Source of the DNA: JBOFCO01 sp051646105
GTDB taxonomy: Bacteria > Pseudomonadota > Alphaproteobacteria > Rhodobacterales > Rhodobacteraceae
DNA length: 35,015 bases
Direction of reading: 5' to 3'
Assembly (NCBI GenBank): GCA_051646105.1
Contig: JBOFCO010000085.1
Span: 1 to 35,015 of the forward strand
In this document: piece after piece, positions 25,328 through 33,164 of the stretch
Position numbering within the stretch: position 1 is the first letter of the stretch
Layout of the letters: every line of letters begins with the position of its first letter
Position numbers and translations under genes: made by a program
The notes under the pieces: generated by a model
What the model was told of the DNA's origin: nothing
The model's database searches: none
What the model saw: only the letters and a program-made list of their open reading frames with translations

Positions 25328-25738
25328 GTGGCGGGTTATTCCGGCAAACCGCTGAAAGACAAGCTTGGCTACAGGATAGACACCGTCGCCGCCGTCATCG
25401 GCGCACCTATGGACTACGCGGCGCTGCTGGACATACCCGCCGCGCCGCCGGCGCTGTCAGTGGATAATCCGTTTCCGCCGGGCCTGTGCTTCCTGCATCT
25501 GTTCACGACCCGCCGCGCAATGCTGGAGGCAGTGCTGAGCAAGGCTCGCACCAGCATCGCGAAAGACGGGATGGTCTGGGCTTCCTGGCCCAAGAAAGCT
25601 TCGAAACTGCCGTCGGAAATCACCGAGGACACAGTGCGTGAAATCGCCCTGCCGATGGGCTTTGTCGATATCAAGGTCTGCGCGATTGATGAGACCTGGT
25701 CGGGGTTGAAGTTGGTGATCCGCAAGGATCTTCGCTGA
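25328..25738 (+). CDS. DUF3052 family protein
   Basis: This is a 136-residue protein that resembles DUF3052, function unknown. The N-terminus AGYSGKPLKDKLGYR and the tail DETWSGLKLVIRKDLR are the recognisable conserved ends; the middle has FLHLFTTRRAMLEAVL and GMVWASWPKK. I start at GTG 25328, just after the sulfotransferase stop (TGA 25323-25325). A TTG at 25322 would add only two residues and overlap. The tight spacing indicates cotranscription with the sulfotransferase. It is convergent with the PfkB gene, 6 nt away, with no terminator visible. Confidence 0.75.
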   Translation: MAGYSGKPLKDKLGYRIDTVAAVIGAPMDYAALLDIPAAPPALSVDNPFPPGLCFLHLFTTRRAMLEAVLSKARTSIAKDGMVWASWPKKASKLPSEITEDTVREIALPMGFVDIKVCAIDETWSGLKLVIRKDLR

Positions 25739-25744
25739 CTGCCT

Positions 25745-26743
25745 TCAGATCAGCCCGTCGGCCCGGAACAATGCCTTGACATCCGCCTCTGGTCGGGCAC
25801 CGAAATGACCGATCACCTCTGCCGCGGCGATGCAGCCCATGCGACCAGCGGTTTTCAGGCTTTGCCCGGTTGCCATGCCATAGATGAATCCGGCGGCAAA
25901 CTGGTCGCCCGCGCCAGTGGCATCCACCGGCACCACGCGTTTCACCGGCACCTCTACCCTTTCGTCGCCCCGGATCAGCACCACATCGGCCCCCGACCGC
26001 GTACAGACCACCAAGGGGCAATCTGCACGGGCCGATGCCAGCGCGGTTTCCACATCTTCTGTCTGATAAAGTGAACACCATTCGTGCTGATTGCCGATGA
26101 CATAGTCCATTTCTTCACGCACCAGTCGCCGGAAATCGGCGCGGTGGCGGTCGACACAGAACGGATCAGAGAGAGAAATGCCTGCCTTGCCGCCACCTTC
26201 ATGACAGGCCCGCGCCGCCTTCAGAAAGGCAGCCTTGCCCTGATCCTTGTCGAACAGATAGCCTTCCAGAAACAGGTATTCGGCACCGCGCACTGTGGCA
26301 TCATCCAGATCACCGGGGCCGAAATCCGCGCCAGCACCCAGATAGGTGTTCATCGACCGTTCGCCATCCGGGGTGACAAAGATCATCGACCGCGAAGTAG
26401 GATGTTCTGCCTCTGCAGTCGGCGGGTTCGGGAATGCCGTGCCCTCGCCCTCCAGCGAACGGGCATAGAAACGGCCCAGCGCATCATCCTTGACCCTTCC
26501 GACAAAGGCGGTTTTCAGGCCAAGATTGCCAAGCCCCGCCAGCGTGTTGCCGACCGAACCGCCGGGTGCCTGCGTGCGTTCCTGCATGGCCGCATAAAGC
26601 GTTTCGCCCCGTTCACGGTCGACAAGCTGCATGATGCCCTTTTCGATCCCCATCCAGTCCAGAAAATCGTCGGTGCATTGGGTCAGCACATCAACCATGG
26701 CATTGCCGATGCCGACAACCTGATAGATCTGGGCTTGGGTCAC
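25745..26743 (-). CDS. PfkB family carbohydrate/adenosine kinase
   Basis: This is a 332-residue ribokinase-fold kinase, similar to the adenosine-kinase-like members common in Rhodobacterales. The substrate-side motif is GGSVGNTLAGLGNLG (61-75), and the ATP/anion-hole motif is DATGAGDQFAAGFIYG, with catalytic D280. The frame extends to 26785, but GTG 26743 overlaps the nth stop in a GTGA and begins TQAQIYQVVGIGNAMVD, the expected first strand. Ribokinase, adenosine kinase or another sugar or nucleoside kinase cannot be separated by eye. Coupling to nth is probably only transcriptional convenience. Confidence 0.87.
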   Translation of the reverse strand: MTQAQIYQVVGIGNAMVDVLTQCTDDFLDWMGIEKGIMQLVDRERGETLYAAMQERTQAPGGSVGNTLAGLGNLGLKTAFVGRVKDDALGRFYARSLEGEGTAFPNPPTAEAEHPTSRSMIFVTPDGERSMNTYLGAGADFGPGDLDDATVRGAEYLFLEGYLFDKDQGKAAFLKAARACHEGGGKAGISLSDPFCVDRHRADFRRLVREEMDYVIGNQHEWCSLYQTEDVETALASARADCPLVVCTRSGADVVLIRGDERVEVPVKRVVPVDATGAGDQFAAGFIYGMATGQSLKTAGRMGCIAAAEVIGHFGARPEADVKALFRADGLI

Positions 26744-27384
26744 GCGGTCTTCTCCTTGAACTGGCACAGATCGCGGATCAGGCAATCGGCGCAGCGGGGT
26801 TTTCGGGCCAGACAGATATACCGGCCGTGCAGGATCAGCCAGTGGTGGGCATGGGGCTGAAATTCCGCTGGAACATTGTCTTCTATCGCGCGCTCTACCG
26901 CATCCACATCCTTGCCGGGCGCGATGCCGCTGCGATTGCCGACGCGAAAGATATGGGTGTCAACCGCCTGCGCGGGATGATGGAACCAGATGTTCAGCAC
27001 CACATTCGCCGTCTTGCGCCCCACGCCCGGCAACGATTGCAGCGCCGCGCGTGATGATGGCACCTCGCCCCCGTAGTCATCGACGAGGATACGCGACAGG
27101 CGGATCACGTTCTTGGCCTTCTGCCGGAACAGGCCGATGGTCCTGATCGCCTCGGTCAATCCCTCCTCGCCAAGATCAAGCATCTTCTGCGGGGTATCGA
27201 CGGTTGAAAACAGCGGGCGCGTCGCCTTGTTCACCCCGGCGTCCGTGGCCTGCGCCGAAAGCGCCACCGCCACAAGCAGAGTGAAAGCGTTGGTGTGGTG
27301 CAACTCCCCCTGCGGATGGGCGTCGGCTGCCCGGAACCGGCTAAAGACCTCTTTCATAGATGCATAGGGAAGTTGCGCGACCAT
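26740..27384 (-). CDS. nth: Endonuclease III (DNA glycosylase/AP lyase)
   Basis: This base-excision repair enzyme removes oxidised pyrimidines and cleaves AP sites. The protein is 214 residues (E. coli Nth 211). The helix-hairpin-helix LPGVGRKTANVV carries catalytic K124, and AVDTH carries D142. The [4Fe-4S] cluster motif C191-x6-C198-x2-C201-x5-C207 is intact. I start at ATG 27384 (MVAQLPYASMKEVF), which fits family N-termini and has GAAG upstream. In-frame ATGs at 27393 and 27414 are alternatives. It is divergent from the MGMT fusion gene, which puts two DNA-repair genes back to back. Confidence 0.94.
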   Translation of the reverse strand: MVAQLPYASMKEVFSRFRAADAHPQGELHHTNAFTLLVAVALSAQATDAGVNKATRPLFSTVDTPQKMLDLGEEGLTEAIRTIGLFRQKAKNVIRLSRILVDDYGGEVPSSRAALQSLPGVGRKTANVVLNIWFHHPAQAVDTHIFRVGNRSGIAPGKDVDAVERAIEDNVPAEFQPHAHHWLILHGRYICLARKPRCADCLIRDLCQFKEKTA

Positions 27385-27512
27385 GTGCTTCATATGCCGG
27401 GGCCGACTGTCCACGACAAGAAAATCCGCATGGATGATGCGTTATTTTCCAACATCCCAAAGGCGGGCCTGCTGAAAGCACAATGCGCAACATACGGGTC
27501 GCGCGGAACTGT

Positions 27513-27541
27513 CCTCCCGGCTAGTTTGGCGGGAACGGAGG
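27513..27541 (+). promoter_or_regulatory. Possible hairpin covering the ribosome site of the MGMT fusion gene
   Basis: CCTCC (27513-27517) is complementary to the strong ribosome site GGAGG (27537-27541), and nested CCCG (27516-27519) can pair with CGGG (27530-27533). The two pairings compete for the CC at 27516-27517, so they may be alternatives. Either would affect access to the ribosome site 7 nt before the ATG. Visible in sequence; function is inferred. Confidence 0.3.
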
Positions 27542-27548
27542 TGCAGTA

Positions 27549-28454
27549 ATGGATGACACATCAGAAACCCGGTATCACTATGGCGTCATTGCCCGCGCGC
27601 TTGACCTGATCGATGCGGCTGAAGACCAAGGGGCGGGACCGCTGGCGCTGGATGATCTGGCGTCCAGACTGGGGATGAGCACGATGCATTTCCAGCGCAT
27701 CTTCTCGCGCTGGGTCGGTGTTTCGCCGAAACGCTATCAGCAATATCTGACGCTGGGCCATGCAAAGGCCATGCTGGCCGGTCGGCATTCGTTGCTTGAT
27801 ACGGCGATGAATGCCGGGCTTTCCGGCACCGGTCGCCTGCACGACCTGTTCCTGCGGTGGGAGGCGATGAGCCCCGGCGACTATGCCCGTGGCGGTTCCG
27901 GACTGACAATTCGCTATGGCCGCTTCCCATCCCCGTTCGGAGAGGTGCTTGCGATGGGAACCGAACGCGGGCTTTGCGCCATGGCCTTTACCGCCGAAAC
28001 CGGACGGGTGGCCGCAATGGCCGACCTGAAATCCCGCTGGCCCGGCGCAGACTATGTCGAAGACCCGGATGCAATCGCCGCATGGGTTGATGCCGCTTTT
28101 GCGCCATCCGGGCCGATGCCAGCCGTGCAGCTTTTCGGCGCCCCCTTCCAGATCAAGGTCTGGGAGGCGTTGCTTTCCATACCGTCGGGCCATGTCACGA
28201 CCTATTCCGACATTGCCTGCGCCATCGGCAGCCCGCGCGCGGTGCGGGCGGTGGGCACAGCAGTGGGCCGCAACCCGCTGGCCTGGCTGATCCCGTGCCA
28301 TCGCGCGTTGCGCAAATCGGGGGGGCTAGGCGGCTATCACTGGGGCCTGCCGGTCAAGCGCGCCATGCTGGCATGGGAAGCCGCACGGGATGACGCATTG
28401 TCAACCACGGCGGTGCCCGCCAGACAGGCCATTGCACAAGGTCACGGCACATGA
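27549..28454 (+). CDS. AraC-type HTH fused to O6-methylguanine-DNA methyltransferase
   Basis: This is a 301-residue Ada-like protein. Residues ~10-110 form an AraC helix-turn-helix domain (LASRLGMSTMHFQRIFSRWVG; SPKRYQQYLTLGHAKAML). Residues ~120-280 form a methyltransferase domain with the suicide cysteine C250 in IPCHR, preceded by VGTAVGRNPLAW and followed by GGLGGYHWGLPVKR. It repairs O6-alkylguanine by moving the alkyl group to C250. The N-terminal zinc/Cys phosphotriester-sensor domain of E. coli Ada is absent, so it cannot be activated in the Ada manner. An excellent GGAGGTG ribosome site precedes ATG 27549. Confidence 0.92.
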   Translation: MDDTSETRYHYGVIARALDLIDAAEDQGAGPLALDDLASRLGMSTMHFQRIFSRWVGVSPKRYQQYLTLGHAKAMLAGRHSLLDTAMNAGLSGTGRLHDLFLRWEAMSPGDYARGGSGLTIRYGRFPSPFGEVLAMGTERGLCAMAFTAETGRVAAMADLKSRWPGADYVEDPDAIAAWVDAAFAPSGPMPAVQLFGAPFQIKVWEALLSIPSGHVTTYSDIACAIGSPRAVRAVGTAVGRNPLAWLIPCHRALRKSGGLGGYHWGLPVKRAMLAWEAARDDALSTTAVPARQAIAQGHGT

Positions 28455-28566
28455 CAGATTCGGCAGGAACCTGCCATCCACGCGCCCGCTGGCATTCATA
28501 GATGCCCCAAAGCGGTGGTATAGGCAGGACATGGCCCCGACAGCGGGCGTATCCTTGAGGCAAATC

Positions 28567-29217
28567 ATGCGTGCAACGAAACCGATCCTTCTTCTTTCCC
28601 TGGGCGGGCTGCTTCTGGCCGCCTGCGCCGATCCCATGGCCCCCAATGGCAACCAGCGCACCCAGCAGGGTGCTGTGACCGGTGCCGTGATCGGCGGCCT
28701 TCTGGGTGCCACCCGCGAAAGCGGCAATGACCGCGTGCGCAACGCGGCCGTTGGCGCGGGCCTGGGCGCGATTGCCGGGACGATTGTTGGCAACGTGCTG
28801 GACAAGCAGGCAGCCGAATTGCAGGCGGCGACATCGGGCAATGTGCAGGTGGTGAACACCGGCAATGAACTCGTCGTGCGGATGCCGCAAGACCTGCTGT
28901 TTGCCACCGACAGCGCCGCGCTGCGCCCCGATCTGCAGCGCGATCTTGTTGCCGTGGCACAATCGCTGAACAATTATCCGAACAGCCGCGTCGATGTCAT
29001 CGGCCACACCGACAACACCGGCGAGGCCGCCTATAACGCCGACCTGTCGCAGCGGCGCGCCAGCTCTGTCGCATCGGTGCTGATCGGGTCGGGTGTGGCG
29101 GCGGGTCGTATCGCCGCCTATGGCCGGGGCGAGGATCAGCCCATCGCGACCAACGCCACCGCCGAAGGCCGCGCCCAGAACCGCCGTGTGGAAATCATCA
29201 TCCGCCCGACGAACTGA
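28567..29217 (+). CDS. OmpA-like outer-membrane lipoprotein
   Basis: This is a 216-residue lipoprotein. The signal peptide ends in a lipobox LAAC with C20; D22 does not follow the cysteine directly (A21 does), so outer-membrane sorting is likely. A glycine-zipper region (GAVTGAVIGGLLGAT and GAGLGAIAGTIVGN) follows. The C-terminal OmpA/MotB peptidoglycan-binding domain shows DLLFATDSAALRP, VDVIGHTDNTGEAAYNADLS, RRASSVASVL and GRAQNRRVEIII. It resembles YiaD-type proteins. The frame opens at 28390, but ATG 28567 begins the signal peptide and has GAGG upstream. It is closed by a strong terminator. Confidence 0.92.
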   Translation: MRATKPILLLSLGGLLLAACADPMAPNGNQRTQQGAVTGAVIGGLLGATRESGNDRVRNAAVGAGLGAIAGTIVGNVLDKQAAELQAATSGNVQVVNTGNELVVRMPQDLLFATDSAALRPDLQRDLVAVAQSLNNYPNSRVDVIGHTDNTGEAAYNADLSQRRASSVASVLIGSGVAAGRIAAYGRGEDQPIATNATAEGRAQNRRVEIIIRPTN

Positions 29218-29237
29218 ACTTTCGTTCAGCAGATCGC

Positions 29238-29262
29238 AAGGCCCGGGTTATCCCCGGGCCTT
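29238..29262 (+). terminator. Intrinsic terminator of the OmpA-like gene
   Basis: AAGGCCCGGG (29238-29247) pairs perfectly with CCCGGGCCTT (29253-29262) around a 5-nt loop, ending in TTTT. It lies 20 nt after the OmpA-like stop and separates that gene from the GntR promoter. Confidence 0.9.
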
Positions 29263-29266
29263 TTGC

Positions 29267-29304
29267 TTGCCTTGGGGTTCATGTGGTCATATTCCTTGAC
29301 CAAT
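29267..29304 (+). promoter_or_regulatory. Promoter and operator of the GntR/FCD gene
   Basis: TTGCCT (29267-29272) and TATTCC (29290-29295) lie 17 nt apart. A partly palindromic site, TGTGGT-N11-ACCAAT (29282-29304), with arms TGGTCA/TGACCA, overlaps the -10, 17 nt before the GntR start. Spacing of the GGT/ACC arms and offset from the -10 equal those of the glc site at 3979-4001, suggesting autoregulation by the same protein. Confidence 0.55.
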
Positions 29305-29320
29305 CGCAGCCGGGGCCGCA

Positions 29321-30088
29321 ATGCCATTCCAGAAAATCCCGCCAGAAAAGCTATCCGACGCCGTGCGCCGACAGATTGAGCTTCTGATCCTGCGCGGCAT
29401 CCTGCGCCCCGGAGAACGCCTGCCATCGGAGCGCGATCTGGCCGACCGGCTGGCCGTATCGCGCCCGTCGCTGCGCGAGGCGCTGGCGGAACTGCAGACC
29501 GCGGGCCTGCTTGTTACACGCGCAGGTGCCGGTGTTTTCGTCGCCGAGGTGTTGGGGTCAGCCTTTTCCCCCGCTCTTGTCCGCCTTCTGGCAGAGCATG
29601 ACGAAGCCGTGCGGGATTACCTGTCGTTCCGCCGCGATCTGGAGGCGATGGCAGCGGAACGTGCGGCGCAAAATGCCTCGGATACCGATCTTCAGGTGAT
29701 CAGGACCGTCTTTTCCCGAATGGAAACCGCCCATGCCAAGCGTGATCCCTCGGAAGAAGCGGCGCTGGATGCCGATTTCCACATGGCGATTATCGAGGCC
29801 GGGCACAATCTGGTGATGCTGCACATGATGCGGTCGATGTTCGACCTGCTGCGTCAGGGCGTGTTTTACAATCGCCAGATCATCTTTCGCCAGCGCCGCA
29901 CCCGCGATGCGCTGCTGGACCAGCACCGGGCGATCCTTTCGGCATTGCTGTCGCGGGATGCCGCCGCCGCGCGTTCTGCGGTCGAGGCGCATCTGGATTT
30001 CGTCGCGCAGGCACTGGAGGATCAGGCCCGCGCCGACCGGAATGAAACCATTGCGCGGCAAAGACTGGATCACGCGGCAGAGGGCTGA
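29321..30088 (+). CDS. GntR family (FadR/FCD subfamily) transcription regulator
   Basis: This is a 255-residue regulator. The winged helix spans ~8-75: LSDAVRRQIELLILRGIL, PGERLPSERDLADRLAVSRPSLREALAELQ and a wing TRAGAGVFVAEV. The FCD ligand domain (~95-240) has the metal-binding histidines expected of the family, in ALDADFHMAIIEAGHN, LLDQHRAILSAL and SAVEAHLDFV. FCD regulators sense small carboxylates. The operator match to the glc promoter makes glycolate or a related 2-hydroxyacid a reasonable ligand, by inference. PdhR or LldR-like roles remain possible. The ribosome site is weak. Confidence 0.9.
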   Translation: MPFQKIPPEKLSDAVRRQIELLILRGILRPGERLPSERDLADRLAVSRPSLREALAELQTAGLLVTRAGAGVFVAEVLGSAFSPALVRLLAEHDEAVRDYLSFRRDLEAMAAERAAQNASDTDLQVIRTVFSRMETAHAKRDPSEEAALDADFHMAIIEAGHNLVMLHMMRSMFDLLRQGVFYNRQIIFRQRRTRDALLDQHRAILSALLSRDAAAARSAVEAHLDFVAQALEDQARADRNETIARQRLDHAAEG

Positions 30089-30165
30089 TCCCGCGACAGG
30101 TGGAGTTTCACAAAACCGCACAAGACTGAAGCACCGAAAGCCCGCTCAGACCGACGCCCTTTGGC

Positions 30166-30193
30166 TTGTGACTTCCTTTGCGCAAAGTATGCT
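30166..30193 (+). promoter_or_regulatory. Probable promoter of the glutathione S-transferase gene
   Basis: TTGTGA (30166-30171) and TATGCT (30188-30193) are 16 nt apart. The spacer ends in a perfect 12-bp palindrome, CTTTGCGCAAAG (30176-30187), placed where a repressor or a MerR-like activator could act. The regulator is unknown. The gene starts 57 nt downstream of the -10. Confidence 0.45.
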
Positions 30194-30249
30194 GCAGCCT
30201 CGGGCGCACGCAGCTTTTGATGGCGCGACAATGACGGGGGCCAAAGACG

Positions 30250-30885
30250 ATGACCATCAAGCTTTACTGCTTCGGTGAATCCGGCAACGCTTACAAGGTT
30301 GCACTAGCGCTGACTTTGACGGGTCAGGAATGGGAACCGGTGTTCGTTGATTTCTTCAACGGCGAGGCGCGCACCGCGGCCTTCCGTGAAATCAACGAAA
30401 TGGGCGAGGTTCCGGTTCTGATCGATGGGGATACCAGGCTGACCCAGTCGGGTGTCATGCTGGACTACATCAGTTCCAAGACCGGCAAGCTGGGCGGGCG
30501 GTCAGCTGCAGAGCGGCGCGAGGTTCTGCGCTGGATGTTCTGGGACAATCACAAGCTGTCCACCCAGATCGGCACCACGCGCTTTCTTGCGAATTTCCTG
30601 CCACCCGAAAGGCGCCCCGAAGGCGTGGTCCCGTTCCTGCAAGGCCGGTTGAAGGCTGCCTATCAGGTTCTGGACCGACATCTTGAGGCGCGCGAGTGGA
30701 TCGTGGGCGATGCACTGACCATCGCGGACCTGTCCTGCTGCGGTTATCTTTACTACCCGGAGCCGTTTGGTTTTTCCCGCGCGGACTGGCCCAACATCGA
30801 CCGCTGGTTGGCCCGCATTTCCGCCCTGCCCGGCTGGAAGCCGCCCTATGACCTGATGCCCGGCAATCCGTCGGATCGGGCCTGA
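30250..30885 (+). CDS. Glutathione S-transferase family protein
   Basis: This is a 211-residue cytosolic GST. The thioredoxin-like N-terminal domain (~1-80) begins IKLYCFGESGNAYKVALAL, in which S10/N12 lie in the catalytic-residue zone, and has the glutathione-binding cis-proline segment EVPVLIDGDTRLTQSGVMLDYI. The helical C-terminal domain has the N-capping box-like DALTIADLSCCGYLYYP. The substrate and class (beta, theta or other) cannot be settled by eye. The start ATG 30250 follows a weak site. It stands alone between the GntR gene and the thiolase locus. Confidence 0.88.
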   Translation: MTIKLYCFGESGNAYKVALALTLTGQEWEPVFVDFFNGEARTAAFREINEMGEVPVLIDGDTRLTQSGVMLDYISSKTGKLGGRSAAERREVLRWMFWDNHKLSTQIGTTRFLANFLPPERRPEGVVPFLQGRLKAAYQVLDRHLEAREWIVGDALTIADLSCCGYLYYPEPFGFSRADWPNIDRWLARISALPGWKPPYDLMPGNPSDRA

Positions 30886-31217
30886 TCGTGGCGGCGCGGG
30901 CAGCACTCTGGGCCATCGGGCAGTACCGGCGCCATCTTTCGCCGCGTAAAGGCTATGGTTGTGCGCATCGGATACTCTTCGGTGGACAAAGTTGTTCGGT
31001 CTTTGCCGACCGGACCATAACCGAACATGGAATACGGCGCGCGATTTCGCAGATCTTTGCAAGATTTGCCGCCTGCCGTGACGCAGCGGAAAAGTTGCGC
31101 GCGGAACGGGAAAGGGGCGACAAACGTAATGATCGTCCGCTCTGGCGCGACTGCGATTGCGGTCCATGTGCGGACGTACCCGACTGCGGCTGCCTGTAAC
31201 AGGTAAAAGGGGGAAAA
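30886..31217. other. Non-coding gap before the thiolase gene
   Basis: This 332-nt stretch has short open frames on both strands but none with a ribosome site or recognisable protein. It contains an inverted repeat, GTTCGGT (30994-31000) and ACCGAAC (31020-31026), with the overlapping GGTC/GACC inside, which could be an operator. TTTGCAAG at 31056-31063 weakly recalls the TTTGCAAA-type sites of short-chain acyl-CoA regulators. A good ribosome site (AAGGGGG) lies just before 31218. Confidence 0.5.
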
Positions 31218-32429
31218 ATGTCTGACGCCTTCATCTATGATGCCATCCGCAGCCCACGCGGCAAAGGACGACCTGACGGGGCGCTGCATGAGGTGACGGC
31301 GGTTTCGCTGTCGGCGCAGATGCTGGATGCGGTAGCTGCGCGCAACGGCCTGTCCGGTCACGCGGTCGAGGATGTGATCTGGGGAAATGTCACGCAGGTC
31401 GGCGAACAGGGCGGCTGTCTGGCACGGTCTGCGGTTCTGCTGTCGGGCCTTGATGAACGCATCCCCGGCCTTGCCATCAACCGCTTTTGTGCAAGCGGGA
31501 TGGAGGCGGTGAACCTTGCCGCCAATCAGGTAAAAGGCGGCGGGGGCGCGGCCTATATTGCTGGCGGCGTGGAAATGATGGGCCGCGTGGCGATGGGCAG
31601 TGACGGGGCGGCAATTGCCGTAGACCCGACGCTGGCCATGAAGACGTATTTCGTGCCACAGGGGATTTCCGCCGACATCATCGCCACCGAATACGGCTTT
31701 ACCCGTGATCAGGCCGACGGACTGGCGGTGGAAAGTCAGCGCCGCGCGGCAGAGGCATGGGCAGACGGACGATTTGCGAAGTCCATCGTGCCGGTCACGG
31801 ATCGCAACGGACTGACCATCCTTGACAGGGACGAATACATGCGGCCCGGCACCGACATGGCGGCGCTCTCCGGACTGAAACCGGCGTTCAAGGACATGGG
31901 CGAGGTGATGCCGGGCTTCGACAAGATCGCCCTGATGAAGTACCCGCATCTGGAACGGGTCGAGCATATTCACCACGCAGGCAATTCCAGCGGCATCGTC
32001 GACGGCGCAGCGGCTGTACTGGTCGGCAATGCCGAATTCGGCAAGGCGCATGGGCTGAAACCCCGCGCACGCATCCGTGCCACGGCGAAGATCGGGACCG
32101 ACCCGACAATCATGCTGACCGGCCCGGTGCCGGTAACCGAAAAAATCCTGCGCGACAGCGGCATGGCGATTTCCGACATCGACCTGTTCGAGGTTAACGA
32201 GGCGTTTTCGGCGGTCGTGCTGCGGTTCATGCAGGCCTTTGACGTTTCGCCTGACCAGGTGAATGTCAACGGCGGGTCCATCGCCATGGGTCATCCGCTG
32301 GGCGCGACCGGAGCGATCATCATCGGCACGCTGCTTGATGAGTTGGAACGCCGCGGCAAGTCTGTCGGCCTTGCCACGCTTTGCGTTGCCTCCGGCATGG
32401 GCGCGGCCACGATCATCGAGAGGGTATGA
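31218..32429 (+). CDS. fadA: Acetyl-CoA C-acyltransferase (thiolase)
   Basis: This is a 403-residue thiolase that cleaves 3-ketoacyl-CoA to acetyl-CoA and a shortened acyl-CoA, the last step of beta-oxidation. The nucleophile is C91 in NRFCASGMEAVN. H359 lies in GHPLGATGA, and the second cysteine C389 lies in CVASGMGAA; NEAF is present upstream. The acyl-CoA side (degradative FadA versus biosynthetic PhaA) cannot be read directly, but the FadB/FadJ-type gene 2.2 kb downstream on the same strand supports degradation. Its stop overlaps the start of the cupin gene (ATGA). Confidence 0.92.
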   Translation: MSDAFIYDAIRSPRGKGRPDGALHEVTAVSLSAQMLDAVAARNGLSGHAVEDVIWGNVTQVGEQGGCLARSAVLLSGLDERIPGLAINRFCASGMEAVNLAANQVKGGGGAAYIAGGVEMMGRVAMGSDGAAIAVDPTLAMKTYFVPQGISADIIATEYGFTRDQADGLAVESQRRAAEAWADGRFAKSIVPVTDRNGLTILDRDEYMRPGTDMAALSGLKPAFKDMGEVMPGFDKIALMKYPHLERVEHIHHAGNSSGIVDGAAAVLVGNAEFGKAHGLKPRARIRATAKIGTDPTIMLTGPVPVTEKILRDSGMAISDIDLFEVNEAFSAVVLRFMQAFDVSPDQVNVNGGSIAMGHPLGATGAIIIGTLLDELERRGKSVGLATLCVASGMGAATIIERV

Positions 32430-32905
32430 TGAAAAAGCTCGACCTGTCGCAGGTGCCGGTCAAGACAGGATCGATCTATCCCGAACCCTACGCCTCGATG
32501 ATGAAAGGGCGATCCTCGCTGCGGCTGGGGGATGCGGGCGGGTTGACGCAGTTCGGTGTGAACCTTGTAACGCTGGATCCGGGCGCGATCTCGTCGCTGC
32601 GCCACTGGCACCAGGAGGAAGATGAATTCATCCTGGTGACCGAAGGCGAATGCATCATGGTGACAAACGATGGCGAAGAGGTGATGCGCGCAGGCGATTG
32701 CGCCGCCTTTCCGGCGAACACGCCGGATGGTCACCATTTCATGAATCGCAGCAATGCCCCTGCACGTTTCCTGGTTGTCGGCAGCAAGGCAAAACGCGAG
32801 GTCGCAACTTATTCCGATGTCGATCTGCGGGTGGAGCTTGCGTCCGGAAAAGCCCGATTCACCTATTGGGACGGTACGGAGTGGTCTGGTCCGCGCCAAA
32901 GATGA
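32426..32905 (+). CDS. Single-domain cupin protein
   Basis: This is a 159-residue cupin. Motif 1 is RHWHQEEDEFILVTEG (about 57-72) and motif 2 lies in GDCAAFPANTPDGHHF. Both retain metal-ligand histidines and glutamate. The core stretch DAGGLTQFGVNLVTLDPG is nearly the same as in both halves of the double cupin downstream, so they form one local family. The start ATG 32426 overlaps the thiolase stop; the next codon is also ATG (32429). No enzyme activity can be assigned; such cupins may be dioxygenases, isomerases or CoA/acyl binding proteins. Tight coupling to thiolase points to a role in acyl-CoA metabolism, by inference. Confidence 0.87.
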   Translation: MMKKLDLSQVPVKTGSIYPEPYASMMKGRSSLRLGDAGGLTQFGVNLVTLDPGAISSLRHWHQEEDEFILVTEGECIMVTNDGEEVMRAGDCAAFPANTPDGHHFMNRSNAPARFLVVGSKAKREVATYSDVDLRVELASGKARFTYWDGTEWSGPRQR

Positions 32906-32993
32906 TTTCCCGAATCGGCTTATCGTGAACGTTTCGGAGAGAAAATCGCCCAATGCGCCTACCAGTTTCTTGCGTCCTATCTCGCTAAAGTTG

Positions 32994-33020
32994 TTTCACT
33001 TTCAGTGAAATCATTCACTG
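32994..33020. promoter_or_regulatory. Overlapping inverted repeats, probable operator
   Basis: TTTCACT-N3-AGTGAAA (32994-33010) is a perfect 7-bp-arm palindrome. CAGTGAA (33003-33009) also pairs with TTCACTG (33014-33020). Three half-sites of the TTCACTg type thus alternate in 27 nt. This AT-richer patch lies in the 259-nt gap before the NTF2-like gene. The arrangement resembles a TetR-type operator; the regulator is not identified. Confidence 0.5.
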
Positions 33021-33164
33021 GAAGATTTTCACAATGCAAATCTCTATCAGGCACCGGGAATTGACGGAATACCCTTGCCGAAGCCGTTGACTGTGGTTTT
33101 CTGGGCCAATGATCGCCGCCACTGGAGCCAACCAGCAGCGGCCTGATACCGGAGGGCTGGTGCC

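Noticed and set aside
30888..31199. A 103-codon frame in the gap before the thiolase gene, ending in a cysteine-rich tail
   Set aside because: It has no ribosome site, a GTG start 3 nt after the GST stop, Arg-rich composition and a competing antisense frame. I found no family resemblance.
30846..32294. A 482-codon frame on the minus strand over the thiolase gene
   Set aside because: It is antisense to a thiolase with all catalytic motifs; the composition is typical of a shadow frame.
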